DNA from: DASPHG01 sp963849605 | Lineage (GTDB): Bacteria; Actinomycetota; Thermoleophilia; Solirubrobacterales; Thermoleophilaceae | Assembly: GCA_963849605.1 (NCBI GenBank) | Contig: CAWKHX010000010.1 | Coordinates: forward strand, 1 to 64,000 | Direction: 5' to 3' | DNA: 64,000 nucleotides | Shown: positions 25,921-33,930 of the stretch, in pieces | Layout of the letters: every line of letters starts with the position of its first letter | How positions within the stretch are numbered: position 1 is the first letter of the stretch | Notes under the pieces: model-generated | What the model saw: the letters and a program-made list of their open reading frames with translations, nothing else | What the model was told of the DNA's origin: nothing | Database searches by the model: none | Translations under genes and position numbers: made by a program

Positions 25921-26859
25921 GTGGCTCAGGTAGGCATACGCGAGCTGCTGGAGGCCGGAGTGCATTTCGGCCACCAGACACGCCGCTGGAACCCCAAGAT
26001 GCGCCGATTCATATTCGGCGAGCGCGGCGGGATCCACATCATCGACCTCCAGCAGACCGAACGGCTGCTGGCATCCGCTCAGGAGTTCGCGGCGAACGTC
26101 GCCGGGCGCGGCGGCACGATCCTGTTCGTCGGGACGAAGAAGCAAGCGCGGGACGCGGTCAAGGACGCGGCTGAGAAGTCCGGGATGCCGTACGTCAACC
26201 AGCGCTGGCTCGGCGGTCTCTTGACGAACTTCCAGACGATCTCCAAGCGCATCAAGCGCCTCGCGGACCTGGACGCCTGGGTCGAGGACGGGACGATGGA
26301 GCTGCTGCCGACACGCGAGCGGATCAGCGCCCTCTCAGAGCGCGAGAAGCTGACGATGAACCTTGGCGGCGTCCGCAACCTCCAGCGCCCGCCGGACGCG
26401 ATGTTCGTCGTCGATCTGAAGACCGAGGTGATCGCCGTTGCCGAGGCGGCGCGGCTGAAGATCCCGATCATCGGCCTGGTCGACACCAACTGCGACCCCG
26501 ACCCGGTCAGCTTCGTCGTACCCGGCAACGACGACGCGATCAAGTCGTGCAAGCTCGTCGCGGATGCGATCGGCGACGTGGCGGCCGAGCGCGCGTCCGT
26601 CTTCCGCGCAGAGGAGGAGGCTGCCCGGCGCGAGGCGGAGGAGAAGGCTCGCCGCGAGGCCGCGGAGACCGCAGCCCGCAAGGAGGCCGAGGAGCAGGCA
26701 CGGCTCGAGGCCGAGGAGGCCAGCGCGCAGATGGCACAGGCACGCGAGGCGGAGCTCACCGCCGACGACCCGGCGCAGCCGCCGGCCGCTCCCGAGCCGC
26801 CGCCCCAGGAGGCCCAGGCCGCCGAGCAGCCGAAGACCTCGGAGGAGGCGAAGAGTTGA
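25921..26859 (+). CDS. rpsB: 30S ribosomal protein S2 with a long charged C-terminal tail
   Basis: 312 residues, with canonical S2 over about 1-225 (ELLEAGVHFGHQTRRWNPKM, RWLGGLLTNFQTI, VDTNCDPDPVSFVVPGNDDA). Beyond the fold lie about 85 extra residues: an Ala/Glu/Arg-rich segment that looks like one long charged helix, then a Pro/Glu-rich tail. GTG 25921 follows a GGGAG site. It is coupled to tsf by a 4-base overlap (TTGA). Confidence 0.96.
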   Translation: MAQVGIRELLEAGVHFGHQTRRWNPKMRRFIFGERGGIHIIDLQQTERLLASAQEFAANVAGRGGTILFVGTKKQARDAVKDAAEKSGMPYVNQRWLGGLLTNFQTISKRIKRLADLDAWVEDGTMELLPTRERISALSEREKLTMNLGGVRNLQRPPDAMFVVDLKTEVIAVAEAARLKIPIIGLVDTNCDPDPVSFVVPGNDDAIKSCKLVADAIGDVAAERASVFRAEEEAARREAEEKARREAAETAARKEAEEQARLEAEEASAQMAQAREAELTADDPAQPPAAPEPPPQEAQAAEQPKTSEEAKS

Positions 26860-27458
26860 GCACGATCACGGCATCCGACGTAAAGGCGCTCCGCGAGCGC
26901 ACCGGCGCCGGGATGATGGACTGCAAGAAGGCGCTGGCCGAGGCCGAAGGCGACATGGACAAGGCGATCGAGATCCTGCGCGTCAAGGGCCAGGCGCAGG
27001 CAGCGAAGCGCGGCGAGCGCGTCGCCAGCGAGGGTGTCGTCGCCAGCTACATCCACGCGAACGGCAAGATCGGGGTGCTCGTCGAGGTGGACTGCGAGAC
27101 GGACTTCGTCGCCAAGAACGACGACTTCAAGGACTTCGCGCGCGAGGTCGCGCTCCACATCGCCGCATCGTCCCCGCTGTACGTGTCCGAGGAAGATGTC
27201 CCCGAGGAGGACCGCGACCGCGAGCTGCGGATCTTCGAGGAGCAGGCGCAGGACAAGCCCGAGAACGTGCGGCCGAAGATCGCCGAGGGCCGGCTGAAGA
27301 AGTGGCTCGAGGAGGTCGTCCTGCTGAACCAGCCGCACGTCAACAAGGACAAGTACGGTGACGCGACCATCGAGGAGCTACGTGCTCAGACCGCGGCCAA
27401 AACCGGCGAGAACGTCGTGATCCGGCGCTTCCAGCGGTTCGCCGTCGGGGAGGCGTGA
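26856..27458 (+). CDS. tsf: Translation elongation factor Ts
   Basis: A 200-residue short-form EF-Ts, the nucleotide-exchange factor of EF-Tu. The N-terminal VKALRERTGAGMMDCKKAL, core ETDFVAKNDDF and late LLNQPHVNKDK regions are intact. It lacks the second subdomain of E. coli Ts. TTG 26856 overlaps the rpsB stop. Confidence 0.96.
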   Translation: MSTITASDVKALRERTGAGMMDCKKALAEAEGDMDKAIEILRVKGQAQAAKRGERVASEGVVASYIHANGKIGVLVEVDCETDFVAKNDDFKDFAREVALHIAASSPLYVSEEDVPEEDRDRELRIFEEQAQDKPENVRPKIAEGRLKKWLEEVVLLNQPHVNKDKYGDATIEELRAQTAAKTGENVVIRRFQRFAVGEA

Positions 27459-28171
27459 CACCCGCCTTCCAGAGGGTCCTCCTCAAGCTCTCCGGGGAGG
27501 CGCTCATGGGTTCGCTCGAGTACGGCGCCGATCCGGACCGGATCGCGGCGATCGCGACCGCCGTCAAGAAGGTCGCGGACTCGGGCGTCGAGTTCGGGAT
27601 CGTCGTGGGCGGCGGCAACATCTACCGCGGCCTCGCCGGTGCCGCCGCGGGCATGGACCGCGCCACGGGCGACTACATGGGGATGCTCGCGACGGTGCTC
27701 AACGCGCTCGCGCTCCAGGACGCGCTCGAGCGGCTCGGCGCCCATACGCGGGTGCAGTCGGCGATCACGATCTCGGAGGTCGCCGAGCCCTATATCCGGC
27801 GTCGGGCGATCCGCCACCTCGAGAAGGGCAGGATCGTGATCTTCGCCGCCGGCACGGGCAACCCGTTCTTCACGACGGACACGGCAGCCGCGCTACGTGC
27901 GCTCGAGATCCATGCCGACGCGATCCTGATGGCGAAGCACGGCGTGGACGGCGTCTACACGGCCGACCCGCGCGCCGTCGCCGATGCGGAGTTCCTGCCG
28001 GAGCTCACTCACCGCGAGGCGATCGAGCGCCGCCTCAGCGTGATGGACTCGACGGCGCTTTCGCTGTGCATGGACAACTCGCTGCCGATCTACGTCTTCA
28101 ACATGGACGACGAGGGCAACATCGAGCGGATAGTGTCAGGGGAGCGCGTGGGGACCGTGGTTTCGACATGA
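27455..28171 (+). CDS. pyrH: Uridylate kinase
   Basis: A 238-residue amino-acid-kinase-fold UMP kinase: VLLKLSGEALMG near residue 8, VVGGGNIYRG near 48, TGNPFFTTDTAAALRA near 132 and the MAKHGVDGVYTADPR nucleotide region. It phosphorylates UMP to UDP. GTG 27455 overlaps tsf (GTGA). Confidence 0.96.
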   Translation: MTPAFQRVLLKLSGEALMGSLEYGADPDRIAAIATAVKKVADSGVEFGIVVGGGNIYRGLAGAAAGMDRATGDYMGMLATVLNALALQDALERLGAHTRVQSAITISEVAEPYIRRRAIRHLEKGRIVIFAAGTGNPFFTTDTAAALRALEIHADAILMAKHGVDGVYTADPRAVADAEFLPELTHREAIERRLSVMDSTALSLCMDNSLPIYVFNMDDEGNIERIVSGERVGTVVST

Positions 28172-28725
28172 TCGACGACCTGCTGAAGGACGCGACCGAC
28201 CGGATGAACAAAGCGGTCGAGGCGATCCGGCGCGAGTTCACCACCGTGCGCACCGGGCGCGCGTCCCCGCACATCCTCGACCGCATCCAGGTCGACTACT
28301 ACGGCGCCCAGACGCCGCTGAACCAGCTTGCGCAGATCTCGGCGACCGAGGCGCGCCTGCTCACGATCACGCCGTACGACAAGTCGTCGATCAAGGCGAT
28401 CGAGAAGGCGATCCTCGAGTCCGACGTCGGGCTCACCCCGTCGAACGACGGCAACGTCATCCGCCTCACGCTCCCGGAGCTGACCGAGGAGCGCCGCAAG
28501 GATCTGGTGAAGGTCGTGCACAACATCGCGGAGGAGGGGCGCGTGTCGATCCGCCATATCCGGCGCGAGGTGATGCACGACCTGAAGGAGCTGAAGTCGG
28601 CGGGCGAGGTCGGCGAGGACGAGGAGCGCCGCGCAGAGAGCGAGCTCCAGAAGATGACGGACTCAAAGATCGGCGAGATCGACTCCTTCCTGTCGGGCAA
28701 GGAAGAGGAGATCCTCGAGGTCTAG
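28168..28725 (+). CDS. frr: Ribosome recycling factor
   Basis: A 185-residue RRF of normal length, a tRNA-shaped three-helix bundle plus domain II (FTTVRTGRASPHILDRI, QISATEARLLTITPYDK, RKDLVKVVHNIAEEGRVSIRHIRR). With EF-G it splits post-termination ribosomes. ATG 28168 overlaps the end of pyrH. Confidence 0.96.
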   Translation: MIDDLLKDATDRMNKAVEAIRREFTTVRTGRASPHILDRIQVDYYGAQTPLNQLAQISATEARLLTITPYDKSSIKAIEKAILESDVGLTPSNDGNVIRLTLPELTEERRKDLVKVVHNIAEEGRVSIRHIRREVMHDLKELKSAGEVGEDEERRAESELQKMTDSKIGEIDSFLSGKEEEILEV

Positions 28726-28746
28726 GCGATTCGCGTCGCCATCATC

Positions 28747-29382
28747 ATGGACGGCAACGCGCGCTGGGCGGAGGCCCGCGGGCTGCCGGTCCTCGCCGGC
28801 CATCGCGAGGGCGCGCAGGCGCTCAAGCGAACGGTGCGCCACGCCGTCAAGCACGGGGTCGAGGAGCTGACCGTTTACGCCTTCTCGACCGAGAACTGGT
28901 CGCGCCCGCGCGACGAGGTCGACGGCCTGATGGCGATGTTCGCCGAGCTGATCGAGTCCGAGACGCCCGAGCTCGACGAGCAGGGCGTGCAGATGATGTT
29001 CATCGGCCGCCGCGACGAGGTGTCGGCCGACCTGCGCGAGAAGATGGGCTGGGCCGAGGAGACGACGCGGGCCAACGACCGCATGAAGCTATTCGTGGCG
29101 TTCAACTACGGCGGCCGCGCCGAGATCATCGATGCCGCCGAGCGGTACGAGGGCGGCGGGGAGGAGGCGTTCGCAAAGCTGCTGTACGCCCCGGACATGA
29201 GCGAGCCCGATGTCCTCATCCGCACGAGCGGTGAGCAGCGCGTGTCGAACTTCCTCCTCTGGCAGACGGCGTACGCGGAGCTCTACTTCGCCGACGTCCT
29301 CTGGCCGGACTTCGGCGAGGAGCACCTGGTCGCGGCGCTCGAGGACATCGCCGCGCGCGAGCGCCGCTACGGGGCGCGCTGA
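28747..29382 (+). CDS. uppS: Isoprenyl (undecaprenyl) diphosphate synthase
   Basis: A cis-prenyltransferase with catalytic MDGNARWAEARG, STENWSRP, LIRTSGEQRVSNFLLWQTAYAEL and DVLWPDF motifs. It makes the C55 carrier lipid for wall synthesis, or a similar polyprenyl diphosphate. The coordinates use the only standard start, ATG 28747. That removes the first beta strand of the fold (RVAIIM), which is encoded in frame just upstream. The frr stop leaves only 7 codons, so ATT 28729, 8 bases after a GAGG, may be the real start. Confidence 0.94.
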   Translation: MDGNARWAEARGLPVLAGHREGAQALKRTVRHAVKHGVEELTVYAFSTENWSRPRDEVDGLMAMFAELIESETPELDEQGVQMMFIGRRDEVSADLREKMGWAEETTRANDRMKLFVAFNYGGRAEIIDAAERYEGGGEEAFAKLLYAPDMSEPDVLIRTSGEQRVSNFLLWQTAYAELYFADVLWPDFGEEHLVAALEDIAARERRYGAR

Positions 29383-30197
29383 TGGCGAGCCGCCGCCGGC
29401 ATCAGGGGTCGGACCTCGGGGCGCGGATACTTGCCGCGATCCCGGCGATCATCTTCGCCGCGATCATCGTCGGCTACGGCGGGCTCGTGTGGGCGCTCGG
29501 CGTCAGCTTCCTCGGGATCGTCTGCCTCGCGGAGCTCTACAAGCTGATGGGACGGGTGCACCCGGCCAACGTCGCGGGCTTCATCTCGGTGATCGCGCTC
29601 GCACTCGCGGCGCTCTACGGCGACCAGTTCCAGATCCTCCTCGTGCTGGTCGCGTCGATCCCGGTGACGTTCTTCCTGACGCTCGCCAGGCCGCGGCGCG
29701 AACACGCCTCGTGGGCGATGGCGGTCGTGCTGTTCGGGACGCTCTGGATCGGCATGGCGATGGCCCACGCCGTTCTCCTGCGCGAGCTGCCGCACGGCGG
29801 CAGCCTCGTGGTCGCGGTGCTGCTCGGCACGTTCCTGGGTGACACCGCCGCCTACTTCGGCGGCCGCAGCTTCGGCCGCATCCCGCTCGCGCCGGCACTG
29901 TCGCCGAACAAGACGCTCGAAGGTCTCGCGTGCGGCGTCGTGGGCGGCACGCTGGCCTTCTGGCTCTTCGCCGTCGGCTACCACGACTGGATTGCCGGCA
30001 CGGACGCGCTCGTGATCGGAGGCGCCGTCGCCCTGGCGGCCCCACTCGGCGACCTGTTCGAGTCGATGATCAAGCGCGACCTCGAGGTCAAGGACACCGG
30101 CCGCCTGTTCGGCGCCCACGGCGGCGCGCTCGACCGCCTCGACGCCGTGCTCTTCAGCGTCGTGACGGCGTATTACGTGAGCGTTGCCGTCCTTTAG
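29382..30197 (+). CDS. cdsA: Phosphatidate cytidylyltransferase
   Basis: A 271-residue polytopic membrane enzyme with the CDS signature near the C-terminus (SMIKRDLEVKDTGRLFGAHGGALDRLDA). It makes CDP-diacylglycerol, the substrate of the PgsA enzyme encoded at 45068. ATG overlaps the uppS stop by one base, continuing the rpsB-tsf-pyrH-frr-uppS-cdsA operon. Confidence 0.94.
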   Translation: MASRRRHQGSDLGARILAAIPAIIFAAIIVGYGGLVWALGVSFLGIVCLAELYKLMGRVHPANVAGFISVIALALAALYGDQFQILLVLVASIPVTFFLTLARPRREHASWAMAVVLFGTLWIGMAMAHAVLLRELPHGGSLVVAVLLGTFLGDTAAYFGGRSFGRIPLAPALSPNKTLEGLACGVVGGTLAFWLFAVGYHDWIAGTDALVIGGAVALAAPLGDLFESMIKRDLEVKDTGRLFGAHGGALDRLDAVLFSVVTAYYVSVAVL

Positions 30198-30211
30198 GGT
30201 TATAGGAGGGC

Positions 30212-31621
30212 ATGGGATGGAGTAAGCGGGTTCTTATCGCCGCCGCGGCGGCCGGGATAGCAGCGATTCCGGCACTCGCCGCGCCACCGAACAACGACGA
30301 CCGCGCAAATGCGCGCCCCGTATCGGTGCCCGCAACCGTCAACGGCACGACGCGCGAATCGACGCTCGAGAGCAACGACCCCGGGGGCGGCTGCGGCAGC
30401 GTCGAGGGCACGGTCTGGTACAGCCTCGACCCGGCGACGACCGGGCGAGTCGCGATCGAGTTGGCCGCGCGCGGCGACCTCGAGGCCGTGATCGAGGTGT
30501 ACCGGCGCGACCGCTCGCAGCTCGACCGCCTCGACTGTGACTCGACCAACCGGCGCGGCGACGCGTCAGTCGTGTTCAGCGCGGACAAGGACCAGCGCTA
30601 CCTGATCAGGGTCGGCGAGCAGTTCAACTCGGAGTCGGGCGACTTCACGCTCGACCTGTTCCGGCCCGAGCCGGAGGCGAGGCCGCCGGGCCGCAGGCTG
30701 CCGCGCCGTGGCGGCGTCGCCACGGTCGACCGCGCGCGCGATCTCACCGACGCCTGGTCGAAGCGGCTGCGCGCGGGGACGCCGTACGTCGTCACGATTG
30801 CATCGCGCTCAGCGGCCTGCCCGACGGTCGAGGTGTACGAGCCGGGCATCAACAGCTTCGACTTCGCGTCGCCGGTGGACGGCTCGCGCTGCAACGCCCA
30901 CAACCTGTTCACCCCGGAGCGCACCGGTCGCCACAGCTTCCTCGTGCGCGCCGGCCGGGGCGAGCGCGGGCCGCAGGAGTACAGGCTGCGGGTGCGGCGC
31001 GCCACACGTGACGACACCGCGCCGGGGAACATCCTCCGGAACTACGAGCGGGTGCGCGGGCACGTCGGGCCGAATCGCGCCGATGTGGTCGACCTGCACC
31101 GCTTCTACGTCACCCGGCGGAGCGATGTGACGCTTCGCTTCTCCAGCAACGGCCCGCTCACCCTCGAGCTGCGCAACGTGCGCGGCGTCCTGATGGAGAC
31201 GAGCTCGGGCACGCTTCGCCGCGAGCTGCGGCGCGGGCGCTTCTACGCGACCGTTCGTGCCGGCGAGCGCGGCGGCCGCTACAGGCTGCAGCCGGCGGTC
31301 CGCGACATCACACGGTCGTCGATCAGGTTCAACGGCCAGCGCCAGGCCGTGATCGCACCTGGGCAGGCGGCGACGGCCGCGGTGGCCGTCCACCCGGCGG
31401 CGAGGGGCACGATCACGATCACCGTGCAGCGCCTCGACCCGCTCGAGGGCTGGCAGTTCTTCCGGCGCTACAGGCGGCGCACATCGGTCGGCAGGGCGCA
31501 GGCGACATTCGTCCCGCGGACGCCCGGCCGCTTCCGCGCGCGCGCCGAGTACTCGGGCAGCCGATTGTCCGCGCCGAGCGAGACCGGCTTCGCCTACGTC
31601 AGCGCCCGCGAGCAGTTCTAG
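30212..31621 (+). CDS. Secreted protein with PPC-like beta domains, unknown function
   Basis: A 469-residue exported protein: signal peptide (about 1-23, KRVLIAAAAAGIAAIPALA), then repeated beta-rich segments resembling pre-peptidase C-terminal (PPC) domains (VEGTVWYSLDPATTGRVAIEL; RYLIRVGEQFNSESGDFTLDL). The later part is arginine-rich, with an Ig-like C-terminal region. A TAGGAGGG site precedes ATG 30212. It lies between cdsA and dxr, an unusual guest in this conserved gene order. Confidence 0.75.
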   Translation: MGWSKRVLIAAAAAGIAAIPALAAPPNNDDRANARPVSVPATVNGTTRESTLESNDPGGGCGSVEGTVWYSLDPATTGRVAIELAARGDLEAVIEVYRRDRSQLDRLDCDSTNRRGDASVVFSADKDQRYLIRVGEQFNSESGDFTLDLFRPEPEARPPGRRLPRRGGVATVDRARDLTDAWSKRLRAGTPYVVTIASRSAACPTVEVYEPGINSFDFASPVDGSRCNAHNLFTPERTGRHSFLVRAGRGERGPQEYRLRVRRATRDDTAPGNILRNYERVRGHVGPNRADVVDLHRFYVTRRSDVTLRFSSNGPLTLELRNVRGVLMETSSGTLRRELRRGRFYATVRAGERGGRYRLQPAVRDITRSSIRFNGQRQAVIAPGQAATAAVAVHPAARGTITITVQRLDPLEGWQFFRRYRRRTSVGRAQATFVPRTPGRFRARAEYSGSRLSAPSETGFAYVSAREQF

Positions 31622-31667
31622 GGCTGCGACCGCCTGAAGCGCGCGCCCGGCTTGCCACACTGGCCGC

Positions 31668-32807
31668 GTGCGACGGATCCTCATCCTCGGCTCGACAGGC
31701 TCGATAGGCGTGCAGGCGCTCGACGTCGTCGAGCGCAGCGACGACCTCGAGGTCGTCGGCCTCGCTGCGCAGTCGTCGTGGGACGCGCTCGTCGATCAGG
31801 CCAAGGCCTTCGGCGTCGGCCGGATCGCACTGGCGGACGAGGACGCTGCCGCCCAAGCCGCGAAGGCGTGGCCCGAGGGGACGGTGCTCGCCGGGGCCGA
31901 GGGGCTCGTCGAGCTGATCACGGACACCCGCTCCGATCTCGTGCTGAACGCGCTGGTCGGGTCTGCCGGGCTCGGCCCGACGATCGCGAGCCTCGGCGAG
32001 GGGATCGACCTGGCGCTCGCGAACAAGGAGAGCCTCGTGGTCGGCGGCGAGCTCGTGATGGCGCTGGCCGAGGCGACCGGCGCCCAGGTCATCCCCGTCG
32101 ACTCCGAGCACTCCGCCCTGTTCCAGCTGATCGGCGCCGAGCAGCCCGGGACCGTCGACAAGCTCGTCCTGACAGCGTCGGGCGGGCCCTTCCGGGGCCG
32201 CGGCGCCGGCGAGCTCCAGACGGTCACGCGCGAGGACGCGCTCGCCCATCCGACCTGGGACATGGGCGGCAAGATCACGATCGACTCGGCCACGCTGATG
32301 AACAAGGGGCTCGAGCTGATCGAGGCCCACCACCTGTTCGGCGTCCCGTACGACCGCATCGACGTGGTCGTACACCCGCAGTCGATCATCCACGCGATCG
32401 TGCACATGAACGACGGGGCGTCGCTCGCGCACCTCGGGTACCCCGACATGCGCGTGCCGATCTCCTATGCGTTGCACCACCCGGAGCGGGTCGACGTCCC
32501 GGTGCCGCAGCTCGACCTGGTCGAGCTCGGCAAGCTGACGTTCGAGGCCCCGGACACTGACGCCTTCCCGTGCCTGCGCCTTGCGCGCGAGGCGGCGGAG
32601 GTCGGGGGCACCGCGCCGTGCGTGCTGAACGCGGCGAACGAGGTGGCGGTGCACGCGTTCCTCGAGGGTGACCTGCCGTTCACCGGGATCGCACAGGTGA
32701 TCGATCGCACGCTCGAGGCGGTCACACCCACGTCGGTGCGGCACTTCTCCGACCTGTACGCGGCGGACGCCGAGGCGCGCGAGGCGGCGCGGCGGGTGGC
32801 CGTATGA
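31668..32807 (+). CDS. dxr: 1-deoxy-D-xylulose 5-phosphate reductoisomerase
   Basis: The 379-residue enzyme makes 2-C-methyl-D-erythritol 4-phosphate in the MEP pathway. Visible are the NADPH loop ILGSTGSIGVQ (residues 5-15), LANKESLVVGG, metal-site PVDSEHSAL, GPFRGR, and WDMGGKITIDSATLMNKGLELIEA. GTG 31668 is preceded by CACACT and six bases, a variant of the leaderless pattern. ATGA overlap to rseP is the widespread dxr-rseP arrangement. Confidence 0.96.
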   Translation: MRRILILGSTGSIGVQALDVVERSDDLEVVGLAAQSSWDALVDQAKAFGVGRIALADEDAAAQAAKAWPEGTVLAGAEGLVELITDTRSDLVLNALVGSAGLGPTIASLGEGIDLALANKESLVVGGELVMALAEATGAQVIPVDSEHSALFQLIGAEQPGTVDKLVLTASGGPFRGRGAGELQTVTREDALAHPTWDMGGKITIDSATLMNKGLELIEAHHLFGVPYDRIDVVVHPQSIIHAIVHMNDGASLAHLGYPDMRVPISYALHHPERVDVPVPQLDLVELGKLTFEAPDTDAFPCLRLAREAAEVGGTAPCVLNAANEVAVHAFLEGDLPFTGIAQVIDRTLEAVTPTSVRHFSDLYAADAEAREAARRVAV

Positions 32808-33892
32808 GCTGGCTCCTCGCCTTCGTCGGCTTCTCCGTGCTGATCATCCTGCACGAGTTCGGCCACTTCGCAGCCGCCAAATGGGTCGGGATGCGCGTCG
32901 AGCGCTTCTCGCTCTTCTTCCCGCCGCTCATCTGGCGCAAGACCCGTGGTGAGACCGAGTACGCGGTCGGCTCGATCCCGCTCGGCGGCTACGTCCGGAT
33001 CAGCGGCATGAACCCATCGGAGGACCTCCCCGAGGAGGTGCGCGACCGCGCCTACCACGCGCAGCCGGTGTGGAAGCGGATGGTCGTGATCGCCGCCGGG
33101 CCGGCGATGAACGTGCTGCTCGCGTTCGTGCTCCTGTTCGGCTACCTCGCCCTGATCGGCCCACGTAATCCCGACCAGGCCTCGGGGACGGTCGACGTGA
33201 TCGAGAAGGGCTATCCGGCGGCGACGGCACTCGAGCCGGGAGACAGGTTGATCTCGGTGGACGGCGTGAAGGGCGCCCCGCGCGAGCTCTCCGACATCAT
33301 TGCGACGCACCGCTGCCCGGGTGCGGAGGTGCAGGGCTGTCGAGCGGCGTGGCCCGTGCAGCTCGTGATCGAGCGCGACGGACACCGGCGGACGCTCGAC
33401 GTCACCCCGATCTACGACCCGGACACCGAGCGGATGCGGCTCGGCTTCTCGTACCTCGATGACGGGCCGCGCGAGCCGTTCTCCGCCGGCACCGCGTTCA
33501 CACAGACCGGCGAGCGGCTCTGGTTCCTGACGAAGGAGACGGTCAAGCTCCCGGCACGCCTGCTCGACGCCGAGCAGCGCAAGGAGATCAGCGGCGTGGT
33601 CGGCTCCTACGAGGTGACGCGCCAGACGATCCTCGACGACGCGGCCGACGTGCTCGGGATCATGGCGCTGATCTCGCTGTCGCTCGCGATCGTGAACCTG
33701 TTCCCGTTCCTCCCGCTCGACGGCGGCCACATCTTCTGGGCGATCGTCGAGGGGGTGCGGCGCAAGCCGGTGCCGTACGCCGTCATGGAGCGCTCTGGCG
33801 TGATCGGATTCATGCTGGTAATCGGGCTGTTTCTGATCGGCCTGACGAACGACATAGATCGCCTCTCCGGGGAGGGCTTTCAAGTACGGTAA
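32804..33892 (+). CDS. rseP: Site-2 protease, RseP-like intramembrane zinc metalloprotease
   Basis: 362 residues with HEFGH zinc motif in the first membrane segment (about residues 13-17), one PDZ domain (about 125-200) and the third-ligand segment NLFPFLPLDGGHIFW near 298. It cleaves membrane-anchored anti-sigma factors and other single-pass proteins; a candidate substrate type is encoded at 49645. Confidence 0.94.
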   Translation: MSWLLAFVGFSVLIILHEFGHFAAAKWVGMRVERFSLFFPPLIWRKTRGETEYAVGSIPLGGYVRISGMNPSEDLPEEVRDRAYHAQPVWKRMVVIAAGPAMNVLLAFVLLFGYLALIGPRNPDQASGTVDVIEKGYPAATALEPGDRLISVDGVKGAPRELSDIIATHRCPGAEVQGCRAAWPVQLVIERDGHRRTLDVTPIYDPDTERMRLGFSYLDDGPREPFSAGTAFTQTGERLWFLTKETVKLPARLLDAEQRKEISGVVGSYEVTRQTILDDAADVLGIMALISLSLAIVNLFPFLPLDGGHIFWAIVEGVRRKPVPYAVMERSGVIGFMLVIGLFLIGLTNDIDRLSGEGFQVR

Positions 33893-33930
33893 GCGCAGCC
33901 AAACCGTGATTCCGTAGGGAGGAGAGCCCG

